Notes: a model not told the origin generated them from the letters alone. Counted from the stretch's first letter, positions 34,167 to 43,585 are shown. The stretch: DNA of 64,000 nt from Halorubellus litoreus (GCF_037081675.1 NZ_JAZAQL010000002.1:868001-932000), one strand, 5' to 3'. Made by a program: numbers and translations.

Positions 34167-34388
34167 ATGGCCCAGAAAGAAGCACCTTGTCTCTACTGTG
34201 ATGAGACGTTTGTCTTCGTAGCCGCAGCTCATTTGGAGACCCACTTTGGTGATTCAAATGCTTTTAATCGCTACAAAGAATGGCTCGCTGATGAACATGG
34301 GATTGATTCAAATCATGAAGTGTTCCACACTCCAGGAGCACTAACGCGGGCTGAGGACTTTGAGGATTACAAGCACCTTTTTGACTGA
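34167..34388 (+). CDS. C2H2 zinc-finger protein
   Basis: The 73-residue protein has CLYCDETFVFVAAAHLETHF, a C-x2-C-x10-H-x3-H finger, followed by an amphipathic region (NAFNRYKEWLADEHG). The layout recalls MucR/Ros-type single-finger regulators and many haloviral micro-proteins. The ATG at 34167 is chosen because the upstream extension is not protein-like. Confidence 0.6.
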   Translation: MAQKEAPCLYCDETFVFVAAAHLETHFGDSNAFNRYKEWLADEHGIDSNHEVFHTPGALTRAEDFEDYKHLFD

Positions 34389-34620
34389 GTCCGAATCACG
34401 TCTCTGCTTGCAGAGATGAGCAACCAGAAGAATCTGGTTGCGTAGTTCTTGGACAAGTTCATCGATGAGGCTTCGCACAGGGGCTGTGCCACATTTTAGG
34501 ATGCCCAAACAGAATGTCCTGGTCTATCTTACGCCCTTTTTGAATTTGGAAACCACCAAAATCCTTATTTTGATTCTAAAACATGGTATTGACAGGGCGA
34601 AACGCCCCAAGAGAGCGAAA

Positions 34621-34959
34621 ATGAATCTCAATATAGAGATGAACTTCGAGGAGGACGAAATCGGTAAAGCGGCAAAGGTCATCGAAGCAGTACAAGAAGA
34701 GGCCTCAGCTACTGTCTCAGTTTCCGGCATCGAATTGTCGGTTACTGAATCAGCAGTTTTGGAAGCCGTCAGAAATGATGCCGAAGGGAGAGCATTGCGA
34801 ACGGTCCATCGGAAAGCGGCAGAGCTCGAAGATTCAATCACGTGGACTGACGAGTGGAGCGATGAAAGGACGAAGGTTCAAACGGCCCTGGGGAGTCTTC
34901 GAAACAAGAACTTAGTCCGGCTGGAGGACCGCTCCTACTATCCTGTAGAAAACAACTGA
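34621..34959 (+). CDS. Hypothetical protein with winged-helix-like C-terminus
   Basis: The protein has 112 residues from the ATG at 34621. The first half is strand-helix (NIEMNFEEDEIGKAAKVIEA, TVSVSGIELSVTESAVLEAV). The second half (TWTDEWSDERTKVQTALGSL, then NKNLVRLEDRSYYPV) ends like a winged helix: recognition helix plus wing. A role as a regulator near the recombinase is possible. No family is recognised. Confidence 0.5.
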   Translation: MNLNIEMNFEEDEIGKAAKVIEAVQEEASATVSVSGIELSVTESAVLEAVRNDAEGRALRTVHRKAAELEDSITWTDEWSDERTKVQTALGSLRNKNLVRLEDRSYYPVENN

Positions 34960-35087
34960 GACAGGAATCGTTTCAAAATTTCGTAGTTCTACAACAAGTC
35001 CGACACGCACACCCTGTCTGACCCCAGATTCGGCCTGATTCTACGGGTGGAGAAGATTCTAGGTGTCGGGGTTGTTGCAACTACTGT

Positions 35088-35687
35088 ATGCGCATCGAAC
35101 GCTGCGAGAACCACCACTCGTATCGCTGCTGGCTCACGCCCGACGAGTACCAGCACCTGAAGCGTGCCGCGGGCAGTTATCGCGACAGTCTCATCATCCA
35201 GCTCGGTGGGGAGGTCGGGCTCCGGTCGTTCGAGATCCCGCAGATTCGTCCCGAGCACGTTCGCCAGGTGGACGGGCACGCTCGACTCCGGGTGCCGGAG
35301 GGAAAGGACACCGAAGGTGGCGGTGGGAAGCCACGCGACGCCTACCTTCCCGAGAGCGTCGAGAGCGACCTACTGCGGTATGCGAACGTCGAGGGCATCG
35401 AACGAGACGAACCCATCTTCGACGTCACGAAGCGAACCGTCCAGCGCCGCGTGAAGGCGACCGCCGAGGTCGTCGCCGACGAGTCCGACGATCCGGACTG
35501 GCGGAAGGTATCCAGCCACGATTTGCGCAGGTACTACGCGCAGACGCTCCTGGTCCGAGAGCGGATGAATCCGAGAGTCATGATGCAGGTCGGCGGCTGG
35601 GGTTCGTTCGACGCTATCGGACCATATCTGAACGCGCCGACTGAGGAAGTGGTCAACGAGGAGTTCGCTGGAGCGAGTGTAAACTAA
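35088..35687 (+). CDS. Short tyrosine recombinase (island B)
   Basis: The protein has 199 residues, covering only the catalytic domain. Visible catalytic elements are Arg in GEVGLRSFEI, the SHDLRRYYAQ box (H-x-x-R) and GGWGSFDAIGPYL with the nucleophilic Tyr. The N-terminal core-binding domain is reduced to about 20 residues (WLTPDEYQHLKRAAG). Catalytic-domain-only recombinases of this size are found in haloviruses and proviruses. Its GC content is higher than that of the accessory genes to its left. It probably mediates integration or inversion for island B. Confidence 0.8.
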   Translation: MRIERCENHHSYRCWLTPDEYQHLKRAAGSYRDSLIIQLGGEVGLRSFEIPQIRPEHVRQVDGHARLRVPEGKDTEGGGGKPRDAYLPESVESDLLRYANVEGIERDEPIFDVTKRTVQRRVKATAEVVADESDDPDWRKVSSHDLRRYYAQTLLVRERMNPRVMMQVGGWGSFDAIGPYLNAPTEEVVNEEFAGASVN

Positions 35688-35821
35688 GCCTCCTTCATCG
35701 AGGGAGAGTCTTGGATTCCGTACGCAGTCGGCCCATCTTTCTTCAAGGAGAGAATCCCGCCGTTGACGGTGGGAGTGAATCCGACAACCCCTCCACACCC
35801 CTCGTTCAGCAGCAAGACAGA

Positions 35822-36115
35822 TATTTAAGTAACATCGACTCGTCGTATGATGTACACCGAGGCGGGCATCCACCGCCCAAATAAACGGATAGTATCGGGA
35901 CTCCGAGACCCAGAACGTTCGAGACACCAATCTCGAACCGCTGTGCGTGTCTCGACTGCGAGATAACTCCGAGTCCCCCTGCCGGGGATAGGAGTAACGG
36001 CGGTGTGGCCCCGCCATCGACCCGTCATACCGACGAGTCGTGAACCCGCAAATATCCCAACCAAGCGGTGCGGTGCCGTGGGAAGCCTCGCCGTTCACGG
36101 CGAGGAGGAGGTCAC
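35822..36115 (+). mobile_element. TnpB-less IS200/IS605-type remnant
   Basis: The right end has the form usual for haloarchaeal IS1341-type elements: an 8-bp stem (36086-36093 with 36098-36105, loop TTCA), then GAGGAGG and GTCAC at 36111-36115. The left end begins in an AT-rich ATATTTAAG at about 35822. No transposase or tnpB frame is present in the 290 bp between, so this would be a non-autonomous derivative keeping the end that encodes guide (omega) RNA in full elements. Exact ends are approximate. Confidence 0.5.
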
Positions 36116-36154
36116 ACAAGGACCGCTCCTGTACTGTCAGGTAGAGAGGGGAGG

Positions 36155-36607
36155 ATGGGTTCCAACTATACACTCAAGGACGCCCCCGAGCACATCATCC
36201 GCGATCTGATTGAACGCGAGTATCCCAACGATGGCGATGTCCACAGTAGAAATGCGCTCTACCTGCTAAGGTGCCGCCACAGCTCGTCTCGCGAAGCAAT
36301 CAAACGCGAAGTCGTCCGCGGAGAAGACAGCTACTACGATTCTCCACCGTCCTGGATCGACAAGGCGTTCGATGCAGACCGGCTGTACTACGTGGGGCGA
36401 TACTCTGGAGACGTGCGAGAGCGGATATTGAAGCACTGTCGGGGTACGGGTGCTAATTTCACCGGTATCTTTCCGCCCGTCGAGATTGTCACCATAAAGT
36501 GGATTCCCGGATCAGAGGACACGGATGAAAGAGAGCGGAAGTTAGCAAACCAGATACAGGAAAGCTCTGAGAACAACGGTTACAGCGCCTACGTCTACCA
36601 GTTCTAG
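36155..36607 (+). CDS. GIY-YIG-like nuclease domain protein
   Basis: The protein has 150 residues from the ATG at 36155. A strand ALYLLRC and, after an insert, RLYYVGRYSGDVRERILKHC fit the two GIY-YIG strands and the following Arg-containing helix. The later segment ERERKLANQIQ could supply the catalytic Glu. The insert of about 35 residues between the two strands is unusual. The gene lies 40 bp from the IS-like right end. The fold is inferred from spacing only. Confidence 0.5.
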   Translation: MGSNYTLKDAPEHIIRDLIEREYPNDGDVHSRNALYLLRCRHSSSREAIKREVVRGEDSYYDSPPSWIDKAFDADRLYYVGRYSGDVRERILKHCRGTGANFTGIFPPVEIVTIKWIPGSEDTDERERKLANQIQESSENNGYSAYVYQF

Positions 36608-36690
36608 CTGCTTTGGTTCGTGTTCTGATTTCTGGAAGTTTCCGGAAACGACCCTGAAAGCCATTTGAGTAGAGCGGCACTTGTATCGGT

Positions 36691-36830
36691 CGTTCCAGGT
36701 GCTGTATGGGTCGTGGACGGCGATGGTGTCGGTGGTGTAGCGGACGGCGACGACGATGTGGCCGGCGCTGGCTATCCAGCCGTCGGTCACGACGGGGGTG
36801 GCCCGGTCGAGTCGGGTTCGAGGTCTGTTC
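36691..36830 (-). pseudogene. Fragment duplicated from the C39-type peptidase gene
   Basis: The minus-strand reading GWIASAGHIVVAVRY, then TIAVHDPYSTWNDRY, closely matches GWFTGAGHIVVAVGY, then TITVHDPYGTWNERY in the gene at 40157-41838. Similarity at the DNA level extends about 140 bp (compare 40260-40410). The fragment lacks the rest of the gene and is not open. It lies just downstream of the HEAT-repeat gene in the same orientation. Confidence 0.75.
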
Positions 36831-36865
36831 TGGTTCGGGTGCTGGTGGCGCGTCGCGGGTTCGCG

Positions 36866-39853
36866 CTATTCGTCGGCTGGCATCGCGCGCTCGACGCGCT
36901 CGTGGACGACCGGGTCCAGGTCGTCGAGAACGCGTCGAACCCGGTCTGGGTGTTCGCTGGCGGCGCGTTCGAGGAGCTCGAGGACGCGCTCGCGCCAGTC
37001 CGCGTCCGCGTTCGCGTCGACTACGTCGCCGAGCACGTCGGCGTGATTCTCGACGTCGTCGACGGTGACGGCGGCGTCGCTGTTTCCGTCGTCGGCGAGT
37101 CCTTCGAGTGCTTCTGCGACGCGGAGCTGTGCGGGACGCGTGGAGGCGTCGAGCGCGTCGACGAGTAGTTCGAGGACGTTGACGCCGGTTTTCTCCGGGA
37201 CGGTGGACGCGTCAGGGAACGAGAGCTCGGTCCGGCCGCCGACGTCCTCGACGACGACGCCGTCGTCGGTCTCCGCGATGGTGTCTTCGTCGAGCGGGAC
37301 GGCGCGCGTGGCGACGAACTCGGGGTCGTCCACCCAGAGCGCGGTGAGGACGCGGAGTGCTTCCGCGGCGACGCGCGGGTCGTCGTCGTCGGTGACGACG
37401 GCGCGCAGCCACCCGAAGCCGCCGTGGTCCGCGAAGAACGCACGGTCGGTGTTCGCGACCTGTTCGATGACGCTGACGGCCGCGAGGCGCCGTTCGGGGA
37501 GCGTCGACGTTCGGCCGTTCGTGACCCGGTCCCAGGCGTCGTCGGTGAGTACCGGGGTGCCGGCGAGCGACGCCGTCTGCACGGCCTTCGAGCGAAGGTG
37601 GGAGTGTTGGTGCGTCTTGTAGATGTGGTGCATGGCGGCGTCGACGGATTGAGCCAGCTGACTGGGGTGTGTGTCGCCGATGGCTCCCTCCAGTCGGCTG
37701 CGGTCGGCCGCGCCGATCATGCAGAGTGCTCGCGCGGCGGAGTCACGCGGCCCGCAGCGGTGATAGTCGCTCGTCGCCGTCTCGAAGAGCGGGTCGACGA
37801 CGGCGTCGGCGACCGATGGTTCGTGGTAGCCGAGACGACCGAGGACGGTCGCGTGGAGTTCGCGAACGCCGTCGAACTCGCCGCGTCCGGTGACGAGTGC
37901 GTCCGGGAGGTTGCCGTCGCCGAGGACGTATTCCGGGTGCGTCTCGTAGAGTGCGCCGAGCAGTCGAAGCGCCGGTTCGGTCCCGTTCGGATTGAGCCCG
38001 GGATGGTGCTCGCCCCGGATCAGTGCGAGGAGCGTGTCGCGGACGTCGACGGCGACGACGATTTCCGGGTCGAGTGCGGCGAGCCGTTCCAGTCCCTGGC
38101 CGGCGCGGTGCTGTTTGTGCGGGTACGGTTCTTCGAGGTTCGACACCAGGACGTCGGTAGCGGTGTCGACGACCTCGTCGAAGACGCTTCCGTCGTCGTC
38201 CCCGGCGAGCGCGGCGACGAGCGTTCGCTTCGCGGGGTCGCGTTCGTCGTCGGTACCGACCGTCGCTGTCGTGATGATTGCTTCGGGTATCGTGTCGAAG
38301 ACGTCGACGCCGACCTCGCGGAGGTCGTCGAGTGCCGCGGCGAGTGACGCTCTGACGGTCGCGGTGTCACCGGGTTGGTGCCCGGCGCGCTCGTCGAGTG
38401 CGCGGCAGAGCGCCGGTGCGTGGTCGCGGAGCGCGCTCGCGTCGGCGGCCGCGAGCGCGGCGAGTGCACCCGCAGCGTCCTCCCTGATGGATTCGGTGTC
38501 GTCACCGTCGTCGTCGAGCGCGTCGACGAGTGCGTCGGTCGCGGCCGCCACCGCGGTCGGTTCGACGTCACTGATCGCGTGAAGTGCGCCCGCGGCGGCT
38601 TTCCGAACGTCCAGCTCGGGGTCCGCGAGCGCTTCGGCGAGCGCGTCGACGTGACGCTGCTCGGCCCCGGTGTCGACGGCGACCGTCCCGAGTGCTTCGC
38701 TCGTTCGTGCCCGCGGACCGGGTTCGGCGGTCGTCGCCCACGTCACGAGGTCGTCGACTTCGTCGGTCGTGACGGCGTCGGGGTCGGTGTCGACGGTGGT
38801 CACGACGGCGCGCTGGGTGGCGGTGAGCCCCTCGTCGTCGCGGGCCCGCTCGCCGTCGGCTGGCTCGACGGCGTTCGCCGGGGCGACGAGAACCTCGTCG
38901 CCGTGGCTGGCGGGGAAGGCGTCGTCAGACTCTTCGACGACACCGAGCCGGAACTGCGTGAGGCGATGCCGCGTCGGCGTCACGATGGCGTACTCGCGCT
39001 CGACCGTCACGGTCGCCGTCGCGTCGCTCGGCCCATCGATGGCGTGCTCGAACCCAGCGAGTGCGGACGACGGCTGGACCGTCCACGTCCGCGGGTGGCC
39101 GACGCCATCGGGCTGGTTCTCGTCGTCCACGGCGAGCGTCGGAACCGTCGACGTCGCCCAGACCGTCTGTGGTGCCAGTTTCTCGTACCGCTCGCGTTGC
39201 GCTTCGAACGCCGCCGCCTGCGCGCTCCCGTCGACGAACGCCTCCCGGTCGAACGGCTCGAACAGCCATTCGACGACGAAGTACGCGGTCGTGTTCTCGT
39301 AGGACGACGGGTCACCGGTGGCGTCGTATATCCGCCCCCGGTCTTCGGGCGTCGTCTGGGCGAGGCCGGCGAGGAACGCGCTCGCCGCGTCGAGGTAGTT
39401 CTCGGTCGCCAGCGCGCCGGTAGGCGCTTGCACCTCGTAGTACAGGTACCGCTCGTCGTCCATGTCACTGTACCCGGCGGCGTCGGCCTTCGCCCCTTCC
39501 CGTTGCTTCCTGTGGTGTTCGAAGTCGGTGTCCCGCACCTCCTGTTGCTCTCCAATGATGCCCGGGTCCACGTCCCCGTTGGCTGGCGACATGGCGTCGT
39601 CGTGCCAGAGGAAGTACTCGACGCTGTCGGCGTAGTGGAGGTCTCGGTCCATCCACTTGTCGTCGAACGCGCTCGGCCAGTCGGGGTCGAGCTTCGTCCC
39701 GTCGTCGAGCAGCGGCCCGGAGTGAAACTCCTCGGGCAGGTCGAGGGCGTCCGCCTGGAAGGCGTCGTACAGCGGGTCGAACAGCTCGCGCTGCGACCGT
39801 TCGACGAACTCGCGGTACGACTCCCAGGACTCGAACCCGTTCGGACTCCTCAT
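36866..39853 (-). CDS. Large HEAT-repeat protein
   Basis: I start at the ATG at 39853, giving 995 residues. Residues 1-300 form a distinct N-terminal region (ESWESYREFVERSQRELFDP, then HYADSVEYFLWHDD, then LYYEVQAPTGALATENYLDA). From about 340 to the end, alpha-alpha repeats of 35-45 residues recur (ADPELDVRKAAAGALHAISD; DDTESIREDAAGALAALAAA; DWRERVLELLERAAS), typical of HEAT/armadillo solenoids. There is no signal peptide or membrane helix, so it is a cytoplasmic scaffold. Copies of C39-peptidase sequence flank it on both sides. Confidence 0.75.
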   Translation of the reverse strand: MRSPNGFESWESYREFVERSQRELFDPLYDAFQADALDLPEEFHSGPLLDDGTKLDPDWPSAFDDKWMDRDLHYADSVEYFLWHDDAMSPANGDVDPGIIGEQQEVRDTDFEHHRKQREGAKADAAGYSDMDDERYLYYEVQAPTGALATENYLDAASAFLAGLAQTTPEDRGRIYDATGDPSSYENTTAYFVVEWLFEPFDREAFVDGSAQAAAFEAQRERYEKLAPQTVWATSTVPTLAVDDENQPDGVGHPRTWTVQPSSALAGFEHAIDGPSDATATVTVEREYAIVTPTRHRLTQFRLGVVEESDDAFPASHGDEVLVAPANAVEPADGERARDDEGLTATQRAVVTTVDTDPDAVTTDEVDDLVTWATTAEPGPRARTSEALGTVAVDTGAEQRHVDALAEALADPELDVRKAAAGALHAISDVEPTAVAAATDALVDALDDDGDDTESIREDAAGALAALAAADASALRDHAPALCRALDERAGHQPGDTATVRASLAAALDDLREVGVDVFDTIPEAIITTATVGTDDERDPAKRTLVAALAGDDDGSVFDEVVDTATDVLVSNLEEPYPHKQHRAGQGLERLAALDPEIVVAVDVRDTLLALIRGEHHPGLNPNGTEPALRLLGALYETHPEYVLGDGNLPDALVTGRGEFDGVRELHATVLGRLGYHEPSVADAVVDPLFETATSDYHRCGPRDSAARALCMIGAADRSRLEGAIGDTHPSQLAQSVDAAMHHIYKTHQHSHLRSKAVQTASLAGTPVLTDDAWDRVTNGRTSTLPERRLAAVSVIEQVANTDRAFFADHGGFGWLRAVVTDDDDPRVAAEALRVLTALWVDDPEFVATRAVPLDEDTIAETDDGVVVEDVGGRTELSFPDASTVPEKTGVNVLELLVDALDASTRPAQLRVAEALEGLADDGNSDAAVTVDDVENHADVLGDVVDANADADWRERVLELLERAASEHPDRVRRVLDDLDPVVHERVERAMPADE

Positions 39854-40156
39854 ACACTCACCACGAGCTGAGGTTGAATAAAGTCTCGCCATGCACGGTG
39901 AAAGTGGAGCTACTCGACCATCGAAGCGCCACCAGTCACGCTCCTGGGAAGCCTCGAGCGCGGCTTCGGTACGGCCGCCAGCGTTGCGCGTGACCGTCAG
40001 GTCCGTCAGCCACCGGCCGGCGTCGACGTGCTCGGGGAGCGACGCGAGGACGCGCTGGGCGACGCCTGCGTACGCGACCCCCTGCTGGACGTTGGATGAC
40101 CGGGACGAAGGGATTGAGACAGCCCAGGACCAAACACTGAACTTCGTCGTCTCTCT
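39854..40156. other. Intergenic region with possible coding remnant
   Basis: On the minus strand a frame without a start codon (about 39895-40105) reads GVAYAGVAQRVLASLPEHVD and TDLTVTRNAGGRTEAALE, which looks protein-like. It continues in frame into the HEAT gene and back to the C39 stop. It may be the 3' remnant of a lost gene. The HEAT promoter should lie within about 60 bp of 39853. Confidence 0.35.
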
Positions 40157-41838
40157 CTATTCTGCGATGAGCGTCCAGACGTAGCCGTCGGGGCTGACAG
40201 CTTGTTCGAACGCGTCGCGGTCGTAGGTGACGTAGCGGCCGCCGCCGGCGTGTGGCTGCCTTCGTAGCGTTCGTTCCAGGTGCCGTAGGGGTCGTGGACG
40301 GTGATGGTGTCGGCGGTGTAGCCGACGGCGACGACGATGTGGCCGGCGCCCGTGAACCAGCCGTAGGTCATGACGGGGACGCCCCGGTCGATGGCGGCTT
40401 CGAGGTCGGCCATCGTGGTCTCCCGGGAGCCGCTGGCGCGGACGTCGAGGCCGTTCTCGCTGGCGACCTGGTCGAACACCCGTTCGGCGCCGGCGGGGGT
40501 CTGGCCGTCGTCGGTCCCCCAGCGTTCGGTGAGTGCGTCGGGGTCTGTGTCGAGGCCGTAGTGGCGGAAGAGCATCGACAGGCAGGTGTTCTGGCAGGAG
40601 CCGCTCGGGCTGTAGTCGTTGTCGCGCTGGGAGAGATAGGGGACGCCCTGAATGGGGTTCCCGGTGCCGTCGCCGCCGTCGTCGCTCGCGGGTTCGAGGA
40701 AGGATTGGGCGCTCCAGCCGCGCGTCTGGCCGTAGTCTATCTTCCACCACGTGTAGCCGTCGTTGGTGACGTAGCCGTTCTTCACGTACCCTGTGGTGTC
40801 TGCGTCGGCGATCCCAACGACGTCCGCGCTCGTCGTGGCCTCTTGACGGACGTTCAGGTCCGTCGTGGTCGCGACCGCCTCGCCGATATCGAACGCTGGG
40901 TCTGGTGCGTCGCCGGACTCGTCGTCCCCGCCGTCGTTTCCATCGCCGTCACCGTCGTCGTTACGTGGGTCGAGGTAGTCCTGGACGCTCCAGCCGCCGA
41001 CGTCGTTCTCCCACTCGACCCACCACCACGTGTAGCCGTCGTTCTGGTAGGGGCCGTTCGCGATGGTCCCCTCGACGTCGGTGGGCTGGGTGTGTTTCAC
41101 GTTGTCCGCGATCTCGGCGGAGGCGCGGACGTTCACGGTGGTCGTGGAGACGACGTCTTGTCCAGTGCCGTACGAGCCGCCGGCGTCGCCGCCGCCGGTG
41201 GAGCCGTTCATCTTCTCGAGGAGGTAGTTCCAGTTCCACGTTGCGCCGGGGTCGGTCTTCCCGCCGGTGACGTCGTCGCAGTCGTACGGTGACGGTATCT
41301 GGGAGTGCCCGACGAGCCCGCCGTCGCCGTCGTACGCGCTGCAGGGAGCGACGTCGAACGTCGGATGGCGGACCGGGACGTCGTAGGTCTCGCAGAGGTA
41401 CGCGCAGAGGTCGGCGACGGCTTCGTACGTCGCCTCGGAGAAGTCGGTCTCGCCGGCGTATCCCGCGAGTTCGATGCTGATGCCGGTGTCGTTGTACGGA
41501 CCGTTCCCTTGCGTCCACGCGACGTCGTCGAGGTTCACCATCTTGGTGATGTCGCCGTCGTCGTCGACGACGAAGTGACTGGAGACGTTCGCGTCGGGGT
41601 TCTGGAACCAGTTGATGCCCGCGCTCGCGGAGCCCTCGATGGTGTGGAGGACGATCCAGCGAATGTCGCTGGCGTCGCGGTCGGCGGGCGTGTAGTTGCT
41701 CTCGTGCGCTGGTTTCCAGCGCATCGGGGGCTTTTCGGGGGTGAGTGCTGCGGCGGTACCGCCGGCGGTGGCGCCCAGGAGTGTCGTCGCTGTGGCCGTG
41801 CTCGCTGCGAACCGAAGCAGGTTCCGTCTGGATTGCAT
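40157..41838 (-). pseudogene. Tat-exported amidase-SH3-C39 peptidoglycan-hydrolase-like protein, C-terminal frameshift
   Basis: The protein has about 560 residues. The Tat signal is QSRRNLLRFAAST. The first domain is an Amidase_2/N-acetylmuramoyl-L-alanine amidase type (RWIVLHTIEGSASAGINWF, then SSHFVVDDDGDITKMV, then GHSQIPSPYDC and DPGATWNW), with the expected zinc His residues. Two SH3-like repeats follow (VVSTTTVNVRASAEI; VATTTDLNVRQEAT), each ending in a WW...GWS/Q element, then a C39-type peptidase with Cys in GSCQNTCLSM, His in GAGHIVVAVGY and Asp in VHDPYGTW. Near 40240 one base shift is needed to reach the natural ending (GRYVTYDRDAFEQ to the TAG at 40157). Haloarchaea lack peptidoglycan, so bacterial cell walls or biofilm are likely targets. 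Confidence 0.75.
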
Positions 41839-42316
41839 CACGTGCACCCGGGCTTTCTATTCGTATATTATTTTATCAGAATAAACTACTTTTCGTCCGT
41901 CGTCGGTCGAATCGTCCGGTGACAGTGGACGTATAGAGCGGTAGTGGAGTAGCTAGTCCGGTGATGTTTCTGTGGCGGTGAGGGGTCGGACTCGGCGAGT
42001 GCTACGAGTGACGCGACTTCGAATTGAAACGATGCGATGCGTGTGTGGTGATAGTGAAGCGGCGAGGGGGAGACGAGGAAGAGGACGTGGGGGGAATTGC
42101 GTGGGCAGAGAGCGCCCGTCGCTGGCCGTGGTCGTCCGGCGCCGGCCGCGTCTCGTCGTGCGACTCGATGCACTCCTGTCGCCCGCCGTCTGTGCCTCGT
42201 GACGTGATCGGAGCCCGGGAATTCCGCCGTCTAAACGTCGGCTTCGGCCCGACAGTTCCGACGACCGTACGGAGAATGCCAGTATCGGCGGCTAGCGGCG
42301 GCTCTCTGCGGTCGCG
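41839..42316. other. Intergenic region
   Basis: About 480 bp lie between the amidase gene (reading left) and the 3' end of the dehydrogenase gene. An AT-rich patch at 41860-41890 is the likely promoter of the amidase gene. Frames on either strand have unnatural Arg/His-rich composition. I see no RNA gene. Confidence 0.5.
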
Positions 42317-43585
42317 TCAGTACGCGCGCTCCAGGATGCTCGCCACGTCCTCGCGGGACGCGTCGAGCTCACGGGGCGCGTTCGCCATGAACGAGTCGTC
42401 GAGCACGTGCTGGGCGACCGTCGGGAACGCCTCGCGCGTTGGTCCATCGACGTCCCGGAGGCGTGCCGGGAGGCCGAGCGCGTCGCGTACCTCGGCGACG
42501 GCGTCGACGATGGCGGCGTCGATGGCTTCGGCCGGTCCGGCGTCAGCGACGTCGAACGCGTCGGCGAGGAGCGCGCGACCGGCGCCGGTCTCCGCGAGGA
42601 GGTACTCGAGCGCGTGTGGCGCGACGACCCCGTGCGCGGCGCCCTGCTGGACGTCGTAGGTCCGGGTGAGTGCGTGCCCGAACGCGTGGACGAGCGAGAG
42701 CGTCGTCCCGTCGGGTCTGGAGACGCCGTACTGGGCGAGGAGGATGCCTTCGAGGACGGGGTCGACGTCGCCGGGCGTGACCGGGTCGTCGCCGAGCGCG
42801 GGGAGCGCGTCCTGGAGGACCGACAGCGAGCGCGTTGCGGTGGCGTCCGTGATCGGCGTCGCGTTCCGCGCGTACGTCGATTCCAGGGCTTTGTCGAATC
42901 CGTTCATCGCGGACGCCGCCAGCACGCGTCGCGGAGTCGTCGCGACGAGCTCGGCGTCGTGGAACACGGCGGACGGCATCAGTGCCGGATGCCCGATGCC
43001 GCCGCCGCGTTCCGCGTCGACGAGGCCGTGCTCGGGACTGGCGGTGATGCCGGCGACCTGCGAGAGCTCCGCGCCGGCGAGCGTCGTCGGGACCGCCGCG
43101 ATAGGTGGAAGGGCGGCCTCGGGAACCATCACCGTCCCAGTGGTCTGGAACTCGTCCGCGACGACGGCGCGGTCGCGGTCTGTCGCCGCGAGCACGCTCG
43201 CGACGGTCGCCACGTCCAGACTGCTGCCCCCGCCCACCGCGACGAGCGCGTCCGCGTCGTGCTCGCGCATCGCGGCCACCGCGTCGTACGCCGTGGACAG
43301 TCGCTTCGCTGGCGTCGTCTCCGCGAACACGCCAGCGAGCCGGTCACCCAAGCCCTCGCGGACCGGGTCCATCACCGCTGACGTCTCACCGACGGTCCGT
43401 CCGGTCACGACGAGCGCGCGCTCGACGCCCTGCGCGCCCAGTTCGCTCCCGAGCGACGCGACGCTCCCCGCACCGAACCGGAGTACGCCCGGGCGATAGT
43501 CGAACCGGAACGACCGCCCGCGAGCCCCGCTGCCCGCTGACTCGTCGTCGGCGGACTCGTCGTCGGTTGACTCGTCGTCAGTCAT
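42317..43585 (-). CDS. Iron-containing alcohol dehydrogenase family protein
   Basis: The protein has 422 residues including an acidic N-terminal extension (DDESTDDESADDES). The Rossmann part carries DALVAVGGGSSLDVATVASV (the GGGS dinucleotide loop) and AAVPTTLAGAELSQVAGI. The metal-binding part has His residues in LSLVHAFGHALTRTYDVQQG and GAAHGVVAPHALEYL. Related enzymes include maleylacetate reductase and 1,3-propanediol or lactaldehyde reductases. It overlaps the dioxygenase-like gene by ATGA, so both may act in aromatic or dicarbonyl breakdown. The substrate is not decided. Confidence 0.85.
   Translation of the reverse strand: MTDDESTDDESADDESAGSGARGRSFRFDYRPGVLRFGAGSVASLGSELGAQGVERALVVTGRTVGETSAVMDPVREGLGDRLAGVFAETTPAKRLSTAYDAVAAMREHDADALVAVGGGSSLDVATVASVLAATDRDRAVVADEFQTTGTVMVPEAALPPIAAVPTTLAGAELSQVAGITASPEHGLVDAERGGGIGHPALMPSAVFHDAELVATTPRRVLAASAMNGFDKALESTYARNATPITDATATRSLSVLQDALPALGDDPVTPGDVDPVLEGILLAQYGVSRPDGTTLSLVHAFGHALTRTYDVQQGAAHGVVAPHALEYLLAETGAGRALLADAFDVADAGPAEAIDAAIVDAVAEVRDALGLPARLRDVDGPTREAFPTVAQHVLDDSFMANAPRELDASREDVASILERAY

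Noticed and set aside
35825..36064. Minus-strand frame within the IS-like remnant
   Set aside because: No similarity to TnpB or TnpA patterns; the region looks like non-coding element ends.
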